The notes beneath the pieces are model-generated. The model saw only the letters and a list, made by a program, of their open reading frames with translations. It was not told where the DNA came from and did no database searches. The translations under genes and the position numbers were made by a program. A stretch of DNA of 53,865 bases from Bacillota bacterium (lineage in GTDB: Bacteria; Bacillota; Clostridia; Saccharofermentanales; DTU023). The stretch lies in contig JAEWER010000024.1 in the NCBI GenBank assembly GCA_023389255.1, forward strand, positions 1 through 53,865, given 5' to 3'. Positions 43,263-53,148 of this stretch are shown piece by piece (the stretch's first letter is position 1; the number at the start of each line of letters is the position of its first letter).

Positions 43263-45551
43263 ATGCCTTACGCAAGTGTATATATACAAACAGCAACTCG
43301 TGATTTTGATCGACCGTATACTTATCGTTACGATTCTGAACTCAACTTACAGATAGGTGATTTAGTTGAAGTTCCTTTTGGACGTGGCAAACGAATACTG
43401 CAGGCAGTGGTATGTGAATTACTGTCTTCTGAACAGGTGCAAACAGAATTTAACTACAAGCAAATAGCAAGAAAGCTTTATCCGTATCCCATTGTCAATG
43501 CTGAACAAATTCATTTAGCACGAGAGATGCGCCGTCGTTACTATTGTTCTATTGGCTTAGCTCTCAAAACAATCGCACCATTACCAGTGGTGGGAATTGG
43601 ACCGAAAAAACAGCTCATTGCTAGTCTGATAGATGCGCAAAGAGCAGTAGATATGCTGATAGATAATGAATTTACCAGCTTGCAACAGGTGAGAGTAGTG
43701 GAAATGCTGTTGCAATATGGTGAGGCAACTATTACAGAGATTACACAGAGTTGTTCTGTCAGCAGTGGGGTGGTAAAAACTTTAGCCAGCAAAGGGATTA
43801 TCACTTTAGAAAAGGGAGAAGTAACTAGAAACGAAATAGATTTTGCCGTAGAGCCTAATAGCACCAAGCCTGAACTGAACAGTGAGCAAAGACTAGCTTT
43901 TACTGAACTTAAACACGCTCTAGAGATTAAAGTAGGGAAACCAACTAGCAATTTGGCAGACTTGGAATATCTGTTATTTGGTATTACTGGCAGTGGCAAA
44001 ACTGAAGTTTACTTACAGATAACGGAGGAAGTGTTAAAACAAGGTAAAACTGTTTTGGTGCTAGTGCCAGAGATAGCTTTAACACCTATGATGGTTGCGC
44101 GCTTTGTCGGTAGATTTGGTGATCAAGCTGCTATTTTACACAGTCGTTTAACCAATGTTGAGCGCTATGAGCAGTGGCAACAAATTAGATCTGGACAAAA
44201 GCGATTGGTAATTGGTGCTAGGTCGGCAATATTTGCTCCTTTAGAGAATATTGGGCTAATCATAGTTGATGAAGAGCACGAAAACACTTATAAGTCTGAA
44301 GTTTACCCTTGTTATGATGCACGAGATTTAGCAAGGATCCGTTCTTTATATCATAAGAGCTTACTGGTCCTAGGTTCTGCTACACCTCGTATTACTGATT
44401 ACTGGCGTACTGAGAAGAAAAAAGCTCATCTGTTAACGCTAGTTAAGAGAGCAGTAGCAAGCCAGCTACCACAAACTTTTGTGGTCAATTATCAAGGGCA
44501 AAATATCAATCAACAAATTTTTTCTGAGCCTTTAATCAAAGCAATGCAGGATGCTTTTGAGCGCAAAGAACAAGTGATGTTATTTCACAACCGCAGAGGG
44601 AGAAGTCATCACCTATTTTGTGCCGATTGTGGTTATGAGCTAGCCTGTGATCACTGCAATCTTTTACTAACAGAACATATCAATTTACATGCTGAGCAAG
44701 CCTATGCCACCTATGGACATGAAACCAAGCGGCTCATTTGTCACTGTTGTGGTGCAATTAAGCCTGTGCCACCTTATTGTCCTGAGTGTGGCAGTGCAAA
44801 CTTACATAGTAGTGGTGCTGGCACCCAAGCCATTGAACGCAAATTCCAAGAACTTTTTCCAGATAAAGTTTGTTTGCGTATGGATGCTGATACCACAGCT
44901 AAACGCCAAGCGCATCAAGCTATTTTAGATAAATTTGCCCGAGGAGAAGCTGATTGTCTAATAGGCACACAGATGATTGCGAAAGGACATGACTTTAGTA
45001 GAGTTACTGTTGTCGGAATTGTTTTTGCAGATGCCCTATTAAATCGCCACGCCTACACAGGAGCAGAAACAGGTTTTGCTTTGATGACACAAGCTGCAGG
45101 CAGAGCAGGTAGAGCCAAGCATCCAGGCTCCGTCTATGTACAGACATATCAGCCAGGGGATTATGCTATTGCAAATGCCTTAAGACAAGATTATTTGGGA
45201 TTTTATCGCGCGGAGATTAGTTTGCGTGAAACTTATGGTTATCCGCCGTTTAAAAATATTGCTTGGATCTTAGTGAGTGGTAAAGACTTTGCTTTAGTTA
45301 AGCAAGAAGCCTTGAGTATCAATTACTTCGTTAAGCAAGCTATAGTTGCGAGTGAAGCACTAGGCACCGTGGAAAATTTTGGCGTGAGTGAGGCAGCGGT
45401 AAATCGTATTCGTGATATGTGGCGTTTGCAAATAATTCTCAAAGATAGTGATTTGGCAAAACTAAATTGGTTACTGACGCAAATAACTGATAACTTCAAG
45501 CGTGATGGGGTGTTGCTGCACTGTGAAATCAATCCGAACAATATAAATTGA
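43263..45551 (+). CDS. priA: Primosomal protein N' (PriA helicase)
   Basis: PriA reloads the replisome at stalled forks. The 762-aa protein has a 3' DNA-binding N-terminal domain, Walker A GITGSGKTEVYL (about 240-251), DEEHE in motif II, and a paired zinc-binding block (CADCGYELACDHC and CHCCG...CPECG, about 456-520), followed by the AGTQAIERKFQELFP stretch and helicase motifs QAAGRAGR. It starts one base after the polC stop. Confidence 0.96.
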   Translation: MPYASVYIQTATRDFDRPYTYRYDSELNLQIGDLVEVPFGRGKRILQAVVCELLSSEQVQTEFNYKQIARKLYPYPIVNAEQIHLAREMRRRYYCSIGLALKTIAPLPVVGIGPKKQLIASLIDAQRAVDMLIDNEFTSLQQVRVVEMLLQYGEATITEITQSCSVSSGVVKTLASKGIITLEKGEVTRNEIDFAVEPNSTKPELNSEQRLAFTELKHALEIKVGKPTSNLADLEYLLFGITGSGKTEVYLQITEEVLKQGKTVLVLVPEIALTPMMVARFVGRFGDQAAILHSRLTNVERYEQWQQIRSGQKRLVIGARSAIFAPLENIGLIIVDEEHENTYKSEVYPCYDARDLARIRSLYHKSLLVLGSATPRITDYWRTEKKKAHLLTLVKRAVASQLPQTFVVNYQGQNINQQIFSEPLIKAMQDAFERKEQVMLFHNRRGRSHHLFCADCGYELACDHCNLLLTEHINLHAEQAYATYGHETKRLICHCCGAIKPVPPYCPECGSANLHSSGAGTQAIERKFQELFPDKVCLRMDADTTAKRQAHQAILDKFARGEADCLIGTQMIAKGHDFSRVTVVGIVFADALLNRHAYTGAETGFALMTQAAGRAGRAKHPGSVYVQTYQPGDYAIANALRQDYLGFYRAEISLRETYGYPPFKNIAWILVSGKDFALVKQEALSINYFVKQAIVASEALGTVENFGVSEAAVNRIRDMWRLQIILKDSDLAKLNWLLTQITDNFKRDGVLLHCEINPNNIN

Positions 45552-45576
45552 TAAAATAAAAACAGAGGAATAAATT

Positions 45577-46215
45577 ATGGCATTACGACAAATTGTTATG
45601 GAGCCAGATCAGGCTCTGCACAAGAAAACAAGAGCAGTGGAGCGCTTTGACGATCAATTAGCAGCTACTGCACAAGATATGTTGGAAACTATGCATAGCA
45701 GTGATGGCGTAGGTTTAGCTGCTCCACAAGTCGGCATTTTGCGTAGTTACTTTGTGATGCATGTAGATCAAGACAGCTATGAACATTCATTAAACAATTC
45801 TGAGCAGATCAAACATCCGTATCTACACGAAAAGATCACGTTTGAATTGGAAGAAAGCAAACGCAAGTTAGCTGAACTGACAAGTCCACTGCCACTCGAT
45901 GCCACCGCAGAAGAAGCAGATTGGCAACAATTACCGATGGCGTTGACTGATCATGATTACATCATTGTTAATCCACGCATTATAGGTAAAAGTGGTGAGC
46001 GTTTAGCCTTAGAGGGTTGTCTGTCTCTGCCTAATCAATATGCTTTGGTCAGACGCCCAGCTATGTTAGCTATTTCCTACCAAGACGAGCATGGTACGGA
46101 ACACAAAATGCGTGCAGATGGCCTCTTGGCTGCTTGTATCTGCCATGAGATGGATCACCTGCATGGCATTATGTTTAACCAACGCAAAGAAAGTGATATT
46201 TTGCGCAATGAATAA
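45577..46215 (+). CDS. def: Peptide deformylase with an internal insertion
   Basis: Def removes the formyl group from new proteins. The three motifs are GVGLAAPQVG (44-53), EGCLSLP (146-152, metal ligand Cys148) and CHEMDH (189-194, ligands His190 and His194). At 212 aa it is 40-50 residues longer than most. The extra part is a charged stretch at about 65-125, between motifs one and two. An AGAGGA site precedes the ATG. Confidence 0.94.
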   Translation: MALRQIVMEPDQALHKKTRAVERFDDQLAATAQDMLETMHSSDGVGLAAPQVGILRSYFVMHVDQDSYEHSLNNSEQIKHPYLHEKITFELEESKRKLAELTSPLPLDATAEEADWQQLPMALTDHDYIIVNPRIIGKSGERLALEGCLSLPNQYALVRRPAMLAISYQDEHGTEHKMRADGLLAACICHEMDHLHGIMFNQRKESDILRNE

Positions 46216-47179
46216 TGAGCGTTTGGTTTTTGTTGGTACTCCTGAATTTGCAGCTACAGCCTTAGCCGGTTTGCTTGAAGCGAACTATCAAGTAGTAGCA
46301 GTTATTACACAACCAGATAAAAAAGTGGGAAGAAAACAGATTTTAACTGCCTCCCCGGTTAAACGCTTAGCGATAGAGCATGAGGTGCCAGTTTTACAGC
46401 CAGAAAAGATTAATAGTTCTGAGTTTTTAACTGAGCTTAGGAAATACCAACCTGACTTAATCATTACTGCAGCTTATGGTCAAATTTTTCGCCAAGAGCT
46501 CTTAGGGTTACCGCGTTTGGGATGCATCAATTTACATGGTTCACTCTTGCCCAGATGGCGTGGGGCGTCACCGATTCAAAGAGCTATCATGGCTGGAGAT
46601 CAAAAAACAGGTATCTCCTTAATGCAGATGGATAAAGGTTGCGATACAGGCGCTGTTTATACCATGCAAGAATTATTGATTGAACCAAATGAAACTGCAG
46701 ATGAATTATTTGAGCGTATGGCTGTATTAGCACGTGATATTTTGTTAAAAAATCTCCCAGCTATTTTACGCTCAGAATTAGAGCCCAAGCCTCAAACACC
46801 AGAGGAAGATGCCTGCTATGCTCAGATGTTGAAGAAAGAGGAAACAGAGATTGATTGGCATCTAACTGCAGAGAGCATTCATAACCAAATCAGAGGTTTA
46901 AATAGCTGGCCAGTGGCTACTTCAACATATGCTGGTAAGCGGTGGAAGATTTGGCGTAGCCGAGTTGTCGAAGTTGATGTCTCAGAGCTACCTGCCAATA
47001 TTAAGCCTGGAATGATTATTGCTAATAAAAAACGTTTGTTGGTAAAAGCGGGTGATACAATTTCTGAATCGACCCCGTGTCCATGTATACAGTTGGAAGA
47101 GATTCAACCAGCAGGTAAGAGTAAATTAGTAGCTAGTGAGGTTGCTCATGCCTATCCTGTGGGTAGTTGTTTTGAGTAA
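46208..47179 (+). CDS. fmt: Methionyl-tRNA formyltransferase
   Basis: Fmt formylates initiator Met-tRNA using 10-formyl-tetrahydrofolate. The 323-aa product starts NERLVFVGTPEFAATAL, has the formyl-THF motif HGSLLPRWRGASPIQRAI (about 112-129) with the catalytic Asn and His nearby, and ends with an OB-fold tRNA-binding domain. I chose ATG 46208, which overlaps the def stop by 8 bases; the longer frame upstream runs through def in another frame. Confidence 0.95.
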   Translation: MNNERLVFVGTPEFAATALAGLLEANYQVVAVITQPDKKVGRKQILTASPVKRLAIEHEVPVLQPEKINSSEFLTELRKYQPDLIITAAYGQIFRQELLGLPRLGCINLHGSLLPRWRGASPIQRAIMAGDQKTGISLMQMDKGCDTGAVYTMQELLIEPNETADELFERMAVLARDILLKNLPAILRSELEPKPQTPEEDACYAQMLKKEETEIDWHLTAESIHNQIRGLNSWPVATSTYAGKRWKIWRSRVVEVDVSELPANIKPGMIIANKKRLLVKAGDTISESTPCPCIQLEEIQPAGKSKLVASEVAHAYPVGSCFE

Positions 47180-47188
47180 AGTTTATAA

Positions 47189-48562
47189 GTGAATAAGCAA
47201 AAGATTAATACACGCAAACTGTGCATTCAGATTTTGTTAGATATATTAGACGCTGGCAATAATTCAAACAGTAGCTTAGCTTGGTTTCTCGATAAATATA
47301 CATTGTCCAGGCAGGAGCGCAATTTTATCACTGCCTCTGTTTATGGCACACTTGATTATCTGCCATTACTCGATTGGCAGTTAGAGAAATATTTAACTAA
47401 ACCCTTAGCTAAGCTAGATACAACTACTTTATTAATTTTGCGACATGCGCTCTGGCAGATGCGTTTTTCGTATGCTGTACCAGTTGCTGTGGCCGTAGAC
47501 GAAGCAGTTAAACTGACTTATGAGTTTAAGTTACAGGGAAGAACAGCATTAGTTAATGCTGTTTTGCGCAAAGCAACAACTGAATTAGACATCGTACCGT
47601 GTAAGAAAAAGCAGGCATTGCAATACGGTATGCCACTAGAATTGTTTGGCTTGTTTAAAAGTTGGTTTGGGACGGACAGAGCGAAAACAATTGCTGAGTC
47701 ATTATTACGACATTCCCAACAGATAACGCTTAGAGTTAAGCCAGAATTTAAGAACAATATTGCAGACTTAAAGGATTTAAATTCTGCTAGGTATTTACCA
47801 AAGGACGCTTATTATCTAGCAAGAAATAGCACACGATTAAGTACTATGTTGGCAGAGTTTTCAACACAGCTTTATGTGCAGGATGAAGCGCCAATGTTAG
47901 TGGGATACTTGTTAGCCCAATATTGGCAGAATAAGTTGTCTTGTACTTTGCATAAGCCCAATTTAAAAGTATTAGACTTGTGCGCTGGGGTTGGTGGCAA
48001 GAGTATTGATTTATTATGGCGCATACCTGAGCTAGGACTAGTGGCTAATGAACCAGATAATCAGCGATTACTTAGATTACAGCAGAATTTACAGCGGTTA
48101 CAGCTCAAGGTAGAAGTCAGTAATTTACAGGCTGAAGATTACGTGGTTCCAGAGGAGCAAAAATTTGATGCTGTAATTGTTGATGCACCTTGTAGTGGCT
48201 TAGGAGTTATTAGCAACAAACCAGAAATTAAATTGCGCCAGAATTACGAGCGGATCATGGCAATGCCTGCTTTGCAGTGTTCTATTCTCAAGAGCGCCTT
48301 AAATTTAGTTAAACCAGGTGGTGTAGTTGTTTATGCTACCTGTACCCTAAACCCAGCAGAAAATCACGCTGTAGTACAAGAGAGTATACAAGAAACTAAA
48401 ACTAGATCTATTGATTTAACTGATCTTTTACCAACAACGATTAGGGATGAACTATTACAGGAAACCGCACAGACTAACTTAAGTAATGGGCATTTTCTTA
48501 TTAGCCCAGATCGCTTTGAGTTAGCCGGATTTTATATTGAAATGCTACAAGTACTAAAATAG
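47189..48562 (+). CDS. rsmB: 16S rRNA (cytosine967-C5)-methyltransferase RsmB
   Basis: RsmB methylates C967 of 16S rRNA. The N-terminal NusB-like RNA-binding domain covers about 5-140, and the SAM domain has VLDLCAGVGGKSIDLL (about 264-279), VDAPCSGLGV (the cysteine that helps release) and YATCTLNPAEN (catalytic Cys). Length is 457 aa. The start is GTG with no strong ribosome binding site. Confidence 0.94.
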   Translation: MNKQKINTRKLCIQILLDILDAGNNSNSSLAWFLDKYTLSRQERNFITASVYGTLDYLPLLDWQLEKYLTKPLAKLDTTTLLILRHALWQMRFSYAVPVAVAVDEAVKLTYEFKLQGRTALVNAVLRKATTELDIVPCKKKQALQYGMPLELFGLFKSWFGTDRAKTIAESLLRHSQQITLRVKPEFKNNIADLKDLNSARYLPKDAYYLARNSTRLSTMLAEFSTQLYVQDEAPMLVGYLLAQYWQNKLSCTLHKPNLKVLDLCAGVGGKSIDLLWRIPELGLVANEPDNQRLLRLQQNLQRLQLKVEVSNLQAEDYVVPEEQKFDAVIVDAPCSGLGVISNKPEIKLRQNYERIMAMPALQCSILKSALNLVKPGGVVVYATCTLNPAENHAVVQESIQETKTRSIDLTDLLPTTIRDELLQETAQTNLSNGHFLISPDRFELAGFYIEMLQVLK

Positions 48563-48579
48563 GGTAAGGTGAGTTCAAA

Positions 48580-49656
48580 ATGAGTTGCCATAGTAGTATA
48601 GCGATGAAACCTAGTTTTTATGATTACACCTTAGCTGAATGGCAGCAGTGGTGTCAAAAACATAACCTGCCTGCTTTTAGAGCTAAGCAAATACACGCTT
48701 GGCAGAAAAGAGGCCTACTTGATTTTGCAGAGATGACAGATCAAAGCAAGCAAATCAGAGAATTACTTGCTACTGAATTTGTAGCGGCTGCTGTCAAAAA
48801 AATGTATGCATTTCACTCCCAAGTCGATCAAGTGGCTAAGTATATTTTTCTTTTGCAAGACGGCAATATCATCGAAACTGTGTTAATGCAGTATGATTAC
48901 GGCAACACTATTTGTGTTACCTCACAAGTTGGTTGTCGTATGGGATGTGATTTCTGTGCTTCTGCGCCATTAGGCTTGGTACGCAATTTGACTTCGGGTG
49001 AGATTTTGGCACAAGTTGCGGTAATGCAACGTTTAGAGCAGGTCAAAATTAATAACATCGTAGTGATGGGTATCGGGGAGCCACTGGACAACTACGAACA
49101 AACACTCAAGTTTATCCATCAAGTACATGATGAAGCTGGGTTAAATATTTCTCTGCGTAAAATTACACTTTCCACTTGTGGTTTGGTGCCAGCGATCGAA
49201 CGCTTCGCTAAAGAAGTATTACCAGTAACACTGTCGCTATCGCTACACGCTCCTAATCAACAATTAAGAGAGCAACTGATGCCTATCGCTAAAGCCTATG
49301 ATTTGGAAACTGTATTGCAGGCGGTGGATGATTATTTTCAGCATACTGGTCGCCGAATAACTTATGAATACGCTTTGTTTGCAGGCATAAATGACAGTGA
49401 GAGACACGCCCATGAATTAGCCAGATTGGTACAAAAGCATCGTGGACATGTCAATTTAATTCCAGCCAACCCTGTACCTGGCAAAGATTTTTTCCGTTCT
49501 ACCAAGAAAGAAGCAAGACGTTTCAAAGAAATTTTAGAAAGTTATCACCTGGCAGCTACAATCCGCAAATCACTAGGTAATGATATTGAAGCTGCTTGTG
49601 GTCAGTTGCGGCGCGATGTACTTGATCAAGCAGAAAGTTGGAGGACAGATGAGTAA
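48580..49656 (+). CDS. rlmN: 23S rRNA adenine2503-C2 / tRNA methyltransferase RlmN
   Basis: RlmN is a radical SAM enzyme that methylates A2503 of 23S rRNA and A37 of some tRNAs. The cluster motif is Cys119-x3-Cys123-x2-Cys126 (CRMGCDFC), followed by LGLVRNLTSGEI. The C-terminal cysteine that carries the methyl is Cys340 (EAACGQL). AAGGTGA lies before the chosen ATG at 48580; MKPSFYDY, 8 codons later, is an alternative start. Confidence 0.95.
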   Translation: MSCHSSIAMKPSFYDYTLAEWQQWCQKHNLPAFRAKQIHAWQKRGLLDFAEMTDQSKQIRELLATEFVAAAVKKMYAFHSQVDQVAKYIFLLQDGNIIETVLMQYDYGNTICVTSQVGCRMGCDFCASAPLGLVRNLTSGEILAQVAVMQRLEQVKINNIVVMGIGEPLDNYEQTLKFIHQVHDEAGLNISLRKITLSTCGLVPAIERFAKEVLPVTLSLSLHAPNQQLREQLMPIAKAYDLETVLQAVDDYFQHTGRRITYEYALFAGINDSERHAHELARLVQKHRGHVNLIPANPVPGKDFFRSTKKEARRFKEILESYHLAATIRKSLGNDIEAACGQLRRDVLDQAESWRTDE

Positions 49657-51535
49657 CTTACTAACTCCGACTTATCTTGCTTATCTCGCTAGATATTTTC
49701 TGGCTGTTTGCTATATTTTGGCTATAGTGATTTTGGTGCGCCAAGCTGTGCGTGCACTTAAGTTCAGAATTAATTCACATCTTAAACCGGCTAACGGTTA
49801 CTTCTTATTGGCGGTATCTAGTAGAGATCCTGAGCTTGCTCAATCGTTTAAGTTGTACCATACAACTTTAATCGGTAGTAATAAATCGGCAGACATTCGT
49901 ATTCGTGATAAATCTATTTGGTCGCGCCATGCTTTGGTCTACTTATACGATGGTTATTGGTATATCAGACAAGCCTCAGCTAAGGCTAAGGTCTCGGTAA
50001 ACAATCGAGCATTACATGAACCAAGACGTCTGAAAAATGAGGATCAAATCGGTTTAGGTGAACATATTTTCTTTTCATTCATTGATGAGCGTAGTGCCGC
50101 CAGAAAAGCCGGCTTTGAATATGAGGGATCTTGGGCAGAAAGAGAAGCAGGTTATAACTACGAACTACCCGTGAGAAGCAGTAATTCCTTTGCTCTCATC
50201 ATGTTCTTTTATCTGTGCGGTGTAGCTACTGTCAGCATGCTACATTATCAAAATGATTTAAAAGATTTGTTGCCTTTGAGCTTAGGTCTTCTAGGTGGAT
50301 TTGCTTTAATTGCCAGTTTAGGTTACCTAGTATGGCCGATATTAGTACGCAATTTTGATCAACCTTTGTATGTTGGTTTTTTAATGCTAGGAACAATCGG
50401 TTTGATAGCTCAAGCTAGGTATGCCTTCATCGGCAGAATTAAACCCGATGACTGGAGTATGGCTGAGATGCTGAGCTATGTCAGAAGAGATTTTCTGGTA
50501 CAAGCATTAGTAGCCATTGTTGGTCTGCTCCTGTTACCCATTATCGTTAAAATTGTTACTCAGACACGTTGGTTAGAACTTATAGCGCCTGCTTGCCTAG
50601 TTATTACACCAACGCTCTATCTAATCACCTTTGTGTTAGGTAGAGGTGGAGCTGAATGGGGAGCAGGTCTATGGATTAGATTACCTGGTGGACTTAGCAT
50701 CCAATTAACCGAATTCGCTAAAATCAGTTATCTTATCGTACTCGGATTGTTTTTCAAGAACAGACCCACCTTTAAGATTCAGTGTTTCTTTGCGCTATGG
50801 GCTTGCTTAAATTTCGGACTTATCATGATTTTGCCTGATCTAGGTTCTATGATGATTCTGTTGCCGGTGACCTTGTTAGTCTATTTCATGATGACTTCAG
50901 AATATATTAAAACAGCTTCAATTTTGCTGGCTGGATCCGGTATTGTCTTGGTCGCCTACCAGATTATGGGATATGTACAAAGACGCATCAATGGTTGGCT
51001 AACACTCTGGACAGAAGTTAACGCTAATAACGAACAAATTATTCGTGCCTTACAAGCTATGGGTAGAGGAGGTCTGTTTGGCAGAGGCATAGGTCACGGC
51101 AATCCAAGATCCATACCACTATTTTCTTCTGATATGGTTTTTGGTGCTATTTGTGAAGAATTTGGTTTAGTTCTTTGTTTAGGGATAGTTCTAGTCTTTA
51201 TCTTTATTTGGTTGCGTGGAGCGACTGCTGTACCAGGAGTTAGAGATGGATTTACTTCTAGCCTGATTTTAGCTACTTCTTCATACTTTTTTATCGAAGC
51301 TGCTGTAGTCATAGGGGGGGTTACAGGTTTAATTCCCCTGACAGGTGCAACCTTGCCATTTATAGCTAAAGGTGGCAGTTCGATGTTAGCTAAATGGCTG
51401 ATGGCTGGGCTATTATTGGGCCTTTATGGCAGACGTGAAAGAGGTGCCTATGCTGTTAGCGATGCTAAGATTGGCAGAGTGAGCAAACGTCTTTTCGCCA
51501 GTCGCAGAAAACAAGTAAGAAGCCGTCAAGGATAG
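49649..51535 (+). CDS. FHA domain fused to SEDS (FtsW/RodA-type) glycosyltransferase
   Basis: The 628-aa membrane protein has one helix (12-31), an FHA domain (about 50-145, with LIGSN and WSRHAL as phosphothreonine-binding signs), and a SEDS domain of about ten helices (180-600). SEDS signs are LPDLGSMMIL, ALQAMGRGGLFGRGIGHG and FSSDMVFGAICEEFGL. SEDS proteins polymerise lipid II and work with a class B PBP, here encoded next door. The FHA part implies control by a Ser/Thr kinase. I chose ATG 49649, 6 bases after a GGAGG site; it overlaps rlmN by 8 bases. Confidence 0.9.
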   Translation: MSNLLTPTYLAYLARYFLAVCYILAIVILVRQAVRALKFRINSHLKPANGYFLLAVSSRDPELAQSFKLYHTTLIGSNKSADIRIRDKSIWSRHALVYLYDGYWYIRQASAKAKVSVNNRALHEPRRLKNEDQIGLGEHIFFSFIDERSAARKAGFEYEGSWAEREAGYNYELPVRSSNSFALIMFFYLCGVATVSMLHYQNDLKDLLPLSLGLLGGFALIASLGYLVWPILVRNFDQPLYVGFLMLGTIGLIAQARYAFIGRIKPDDWSMAEMLSYVRRDFLVQALVAIVGLLLLPIIVKIVTQTRWLELIAPACLVITPTLYLITFVLGRGGAEWGAGLWIRLPGGLSIQLTEFAKISYLIVLGLFFKNRPTFKIQCFFALWACLNFGLIMILPDLGSMMILLPVTLLVYFMMTSEYIKTASILLAGSGIVLVAYQIMGYVQRRINGWLTLWTEVNANNEQIIRALQAMGRGGLFGRGIGHGNPRSIPLFSSDMVFGAICEEFGLVLCLGIVLVFIFIWLRGATAVPGVRDGFTSSLILATSSYFFIEAAVVIGGVTGLIPLTGATLPFIAKGGSSMLAKWLMAGLLLGLYGRRERGAYAVSDAKIGRVSKRLFASRRKQVRSRQG

Positions 51536-51539
51536 TGTT

Positions 51540-52952
51540 ATGAAGCAGTTATTACGCAATCTGAAAGTCATACTAGTTTTATTTATTGTTTTAGCTTTCA
51601 GCCTTTTGGTAGGGATTGTATATCACCAATATAAGAGTAATAAAGTTTTGCTATCTTCTACTGGTGAAAGCAAAGAAGCTTTAGCTGAACGTTTTGCGCA
51701 TGCTGGTACAGTCTACAGTGCCGATGATGTAGAGCTAGCGTTTTCCAGTGAGGGTGAACGCCATTATTGTGTTGATCGAGAGCTAGCAGCAGCTTTTTTG
51801 CAAACAGTAGGCGATTACACCCAAAATATCACCAATACTATTGAGAGTTCATATCAAGATCATCTGACAGGTGGAGGTAGAGCTCCGTGGTACCAACTGA
51901 TGTTTGATTTTACTGGCAAGGGATTGCAGGGAGATGATATACATTTAACGCTAAACAGTGAATTAACGCGTTATGCCTATCGTCAACTAGGTGATAGACG
52001 TGGTTCCATTGTTGTTTTGAATTACAAGACGGGTGAAGTTCAGTGCATGGTCAGTACACCATCTACTGATCCATGGAATGTAATAACCTATGAAGACATA
52101 CCCGATACGGCGCTGTTCAATCGTAGCCTGCTTTCCAGTTACAAGCCAGGATCAACATTTAAAATTGTCACTGGTACTGCTTGGTTGAGTGACAAAAACT
52201 TCGACCCGAATTTGACAGTTCTCTGTAAGGGCAGTGAACCGTTATTTGGTGTTGGTAGCGTCACTGAAAACACTGCAAATGCAGGTCATGGAGAAATTCA
52301 AATTGAAGATGCTTATGCATATTCTTGTAATCACTTTTTTGGTACTGTAGCGGCTACCATTGGTGGTAGCAAATTGGAGCAACAGGCAGAAAAATTTGGT
52401 TATAACCAAGCCTTGAATTTGGATAGACTACACATCAACAGTGGTGAATTTCAGCTTGAAGCTGGAAACACTAATCTCTTAACTTGGCAAGCCATAGGTC
52501 AACCTTTAGGCGATGCTAAATTGTTTTTGTCACCTATGCAGATGGCAATGATTGCAGGTGCTATTGCCAATGATGGTCAGATGCTAGTACCTCATGTGAT
52601 AAAATACATGGTAAATCCATTGGGATTTAAGTACGAAAAATCCCGTGCTTCCAGTATTTCCACGGTTACTAGCCCAGAGATTGCGAAGCAGATCACCAAG
52701 TATCTGAAATCAGTTGTCGCTTATGGCACAGGAATAGGTGCTGATAGGGCAGACATGGAAATTGCAGGCAAAACTGGAACAGCAGAATATCAGCGAGGCG
52801 ATGGTGAAATTGTCACCAATTCCTTGTTTACAGGTTTCATTGCTGATTCGGAACATCCATATGCTGTTGCAGTAGTTTTAGAAGATAGCGAAGGAGGCGC
52901 AGCCGATATAGCTGGTGGCGTCTTAGCTGAAGCGAAAGAGTTAGGTGAATAA
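51540..52952 (+). CDS. Class B penicillin-binding protein (transpeptidase)
   Basis: This 470-aa protein has an N-terminal membrane anchor (about 8-28) and a transpeptidase domain with Ser205-x-x-Lys208 (PGSTFK), Ser262-Cys-Asn264 and Lys411-Thr-Gly413 (AGKTGTAE). The region before it is short, like PbpA of Actinobacteria and clostridial PBPs that sit next to a RodA/FtsW gene. It should cross-link strands made by the SEDS protein 4 bases upstream. Which process it serves, elongation, division or sporulation, cannot be told. Confidence 0.93.
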   Translation: MKQLLRNLKVILVLFIVLAFSLLVGIVYHQYKSNKVLLSSTGESKEALAERFAHAGTVYSADDVELAFSSEGERHYCVDRELAAAFLQTVGDYTQNITNTIESSYQDHLTGGGRAPWYQLMFDFTGKGLQGDDIHLTLNSELTRYAYRQLGDRRGSIVVLNYKTGEVQCMVSTPSTDPWNVITYEDIPDTALFNRSLLSSYKPGSTFKIVTGTAWLSDKNFDPNLTVLCKGSEPLFGVGSVTENTANAGHGEIQIEDAYAYSCNHFFGTVAATIGGSKLEQQAEKFGYNQALNLDRLHINSGEFQLEAGNTNLLTWQAIGQPLGDAKLFLSPMQMAMIAGAIANDGQMLVPHVIKYMVNPLGFKYEKSRASSISTVTSPEIAKQITKYLKSVVAYGTGIGADRADMEIAGKTGTAEYQRGDGEIVTNSLFTGFIADSEHPYAVAVVLEDSEGGAADIAGGVLAEAKELGE

Positions 52953-53146
52953 TGCGTAAAACACGTAAGCAAGCAAAACATTCAGTGGGAGTAGCTCCCA
53001 AACGTAAAGCCTATGCATCTGATTTGAAATATGGAACACAGGTTTGTTTGATGACCTTGGGAACGGTCCTGGGCGTTATGTTGGTTGCTCTTGCTGTTGG
53101 TGCTTACTATTTTAGAAATTTAATTTGGATGTATTTTCAAGGCTAA
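52952..53146 (+). CDS. Small single-pass membrane protein, unknown function
   Basis: The 64-aa product has a very basic N-terminus (MRKTRKQAKHS..KRK) and one transmembrane segment (about 33-55), predicted to have its N-terminus in the cytoplasm. Its ATG overlaps the PBP stop by one base (TAATG), which supports translation, and polA follows after 2 bases. I do not recognise it. The link to the SEDS-PBP pair is by position only. Confidence 0.6.
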   Translation: MRKTRKQAKHSVGVAPKRKAYASDLKYGTQVCLMTLGTVLGVMLVALAVGAYYFRNLIWMYFQG

Positions 53147-53148
53147 TT

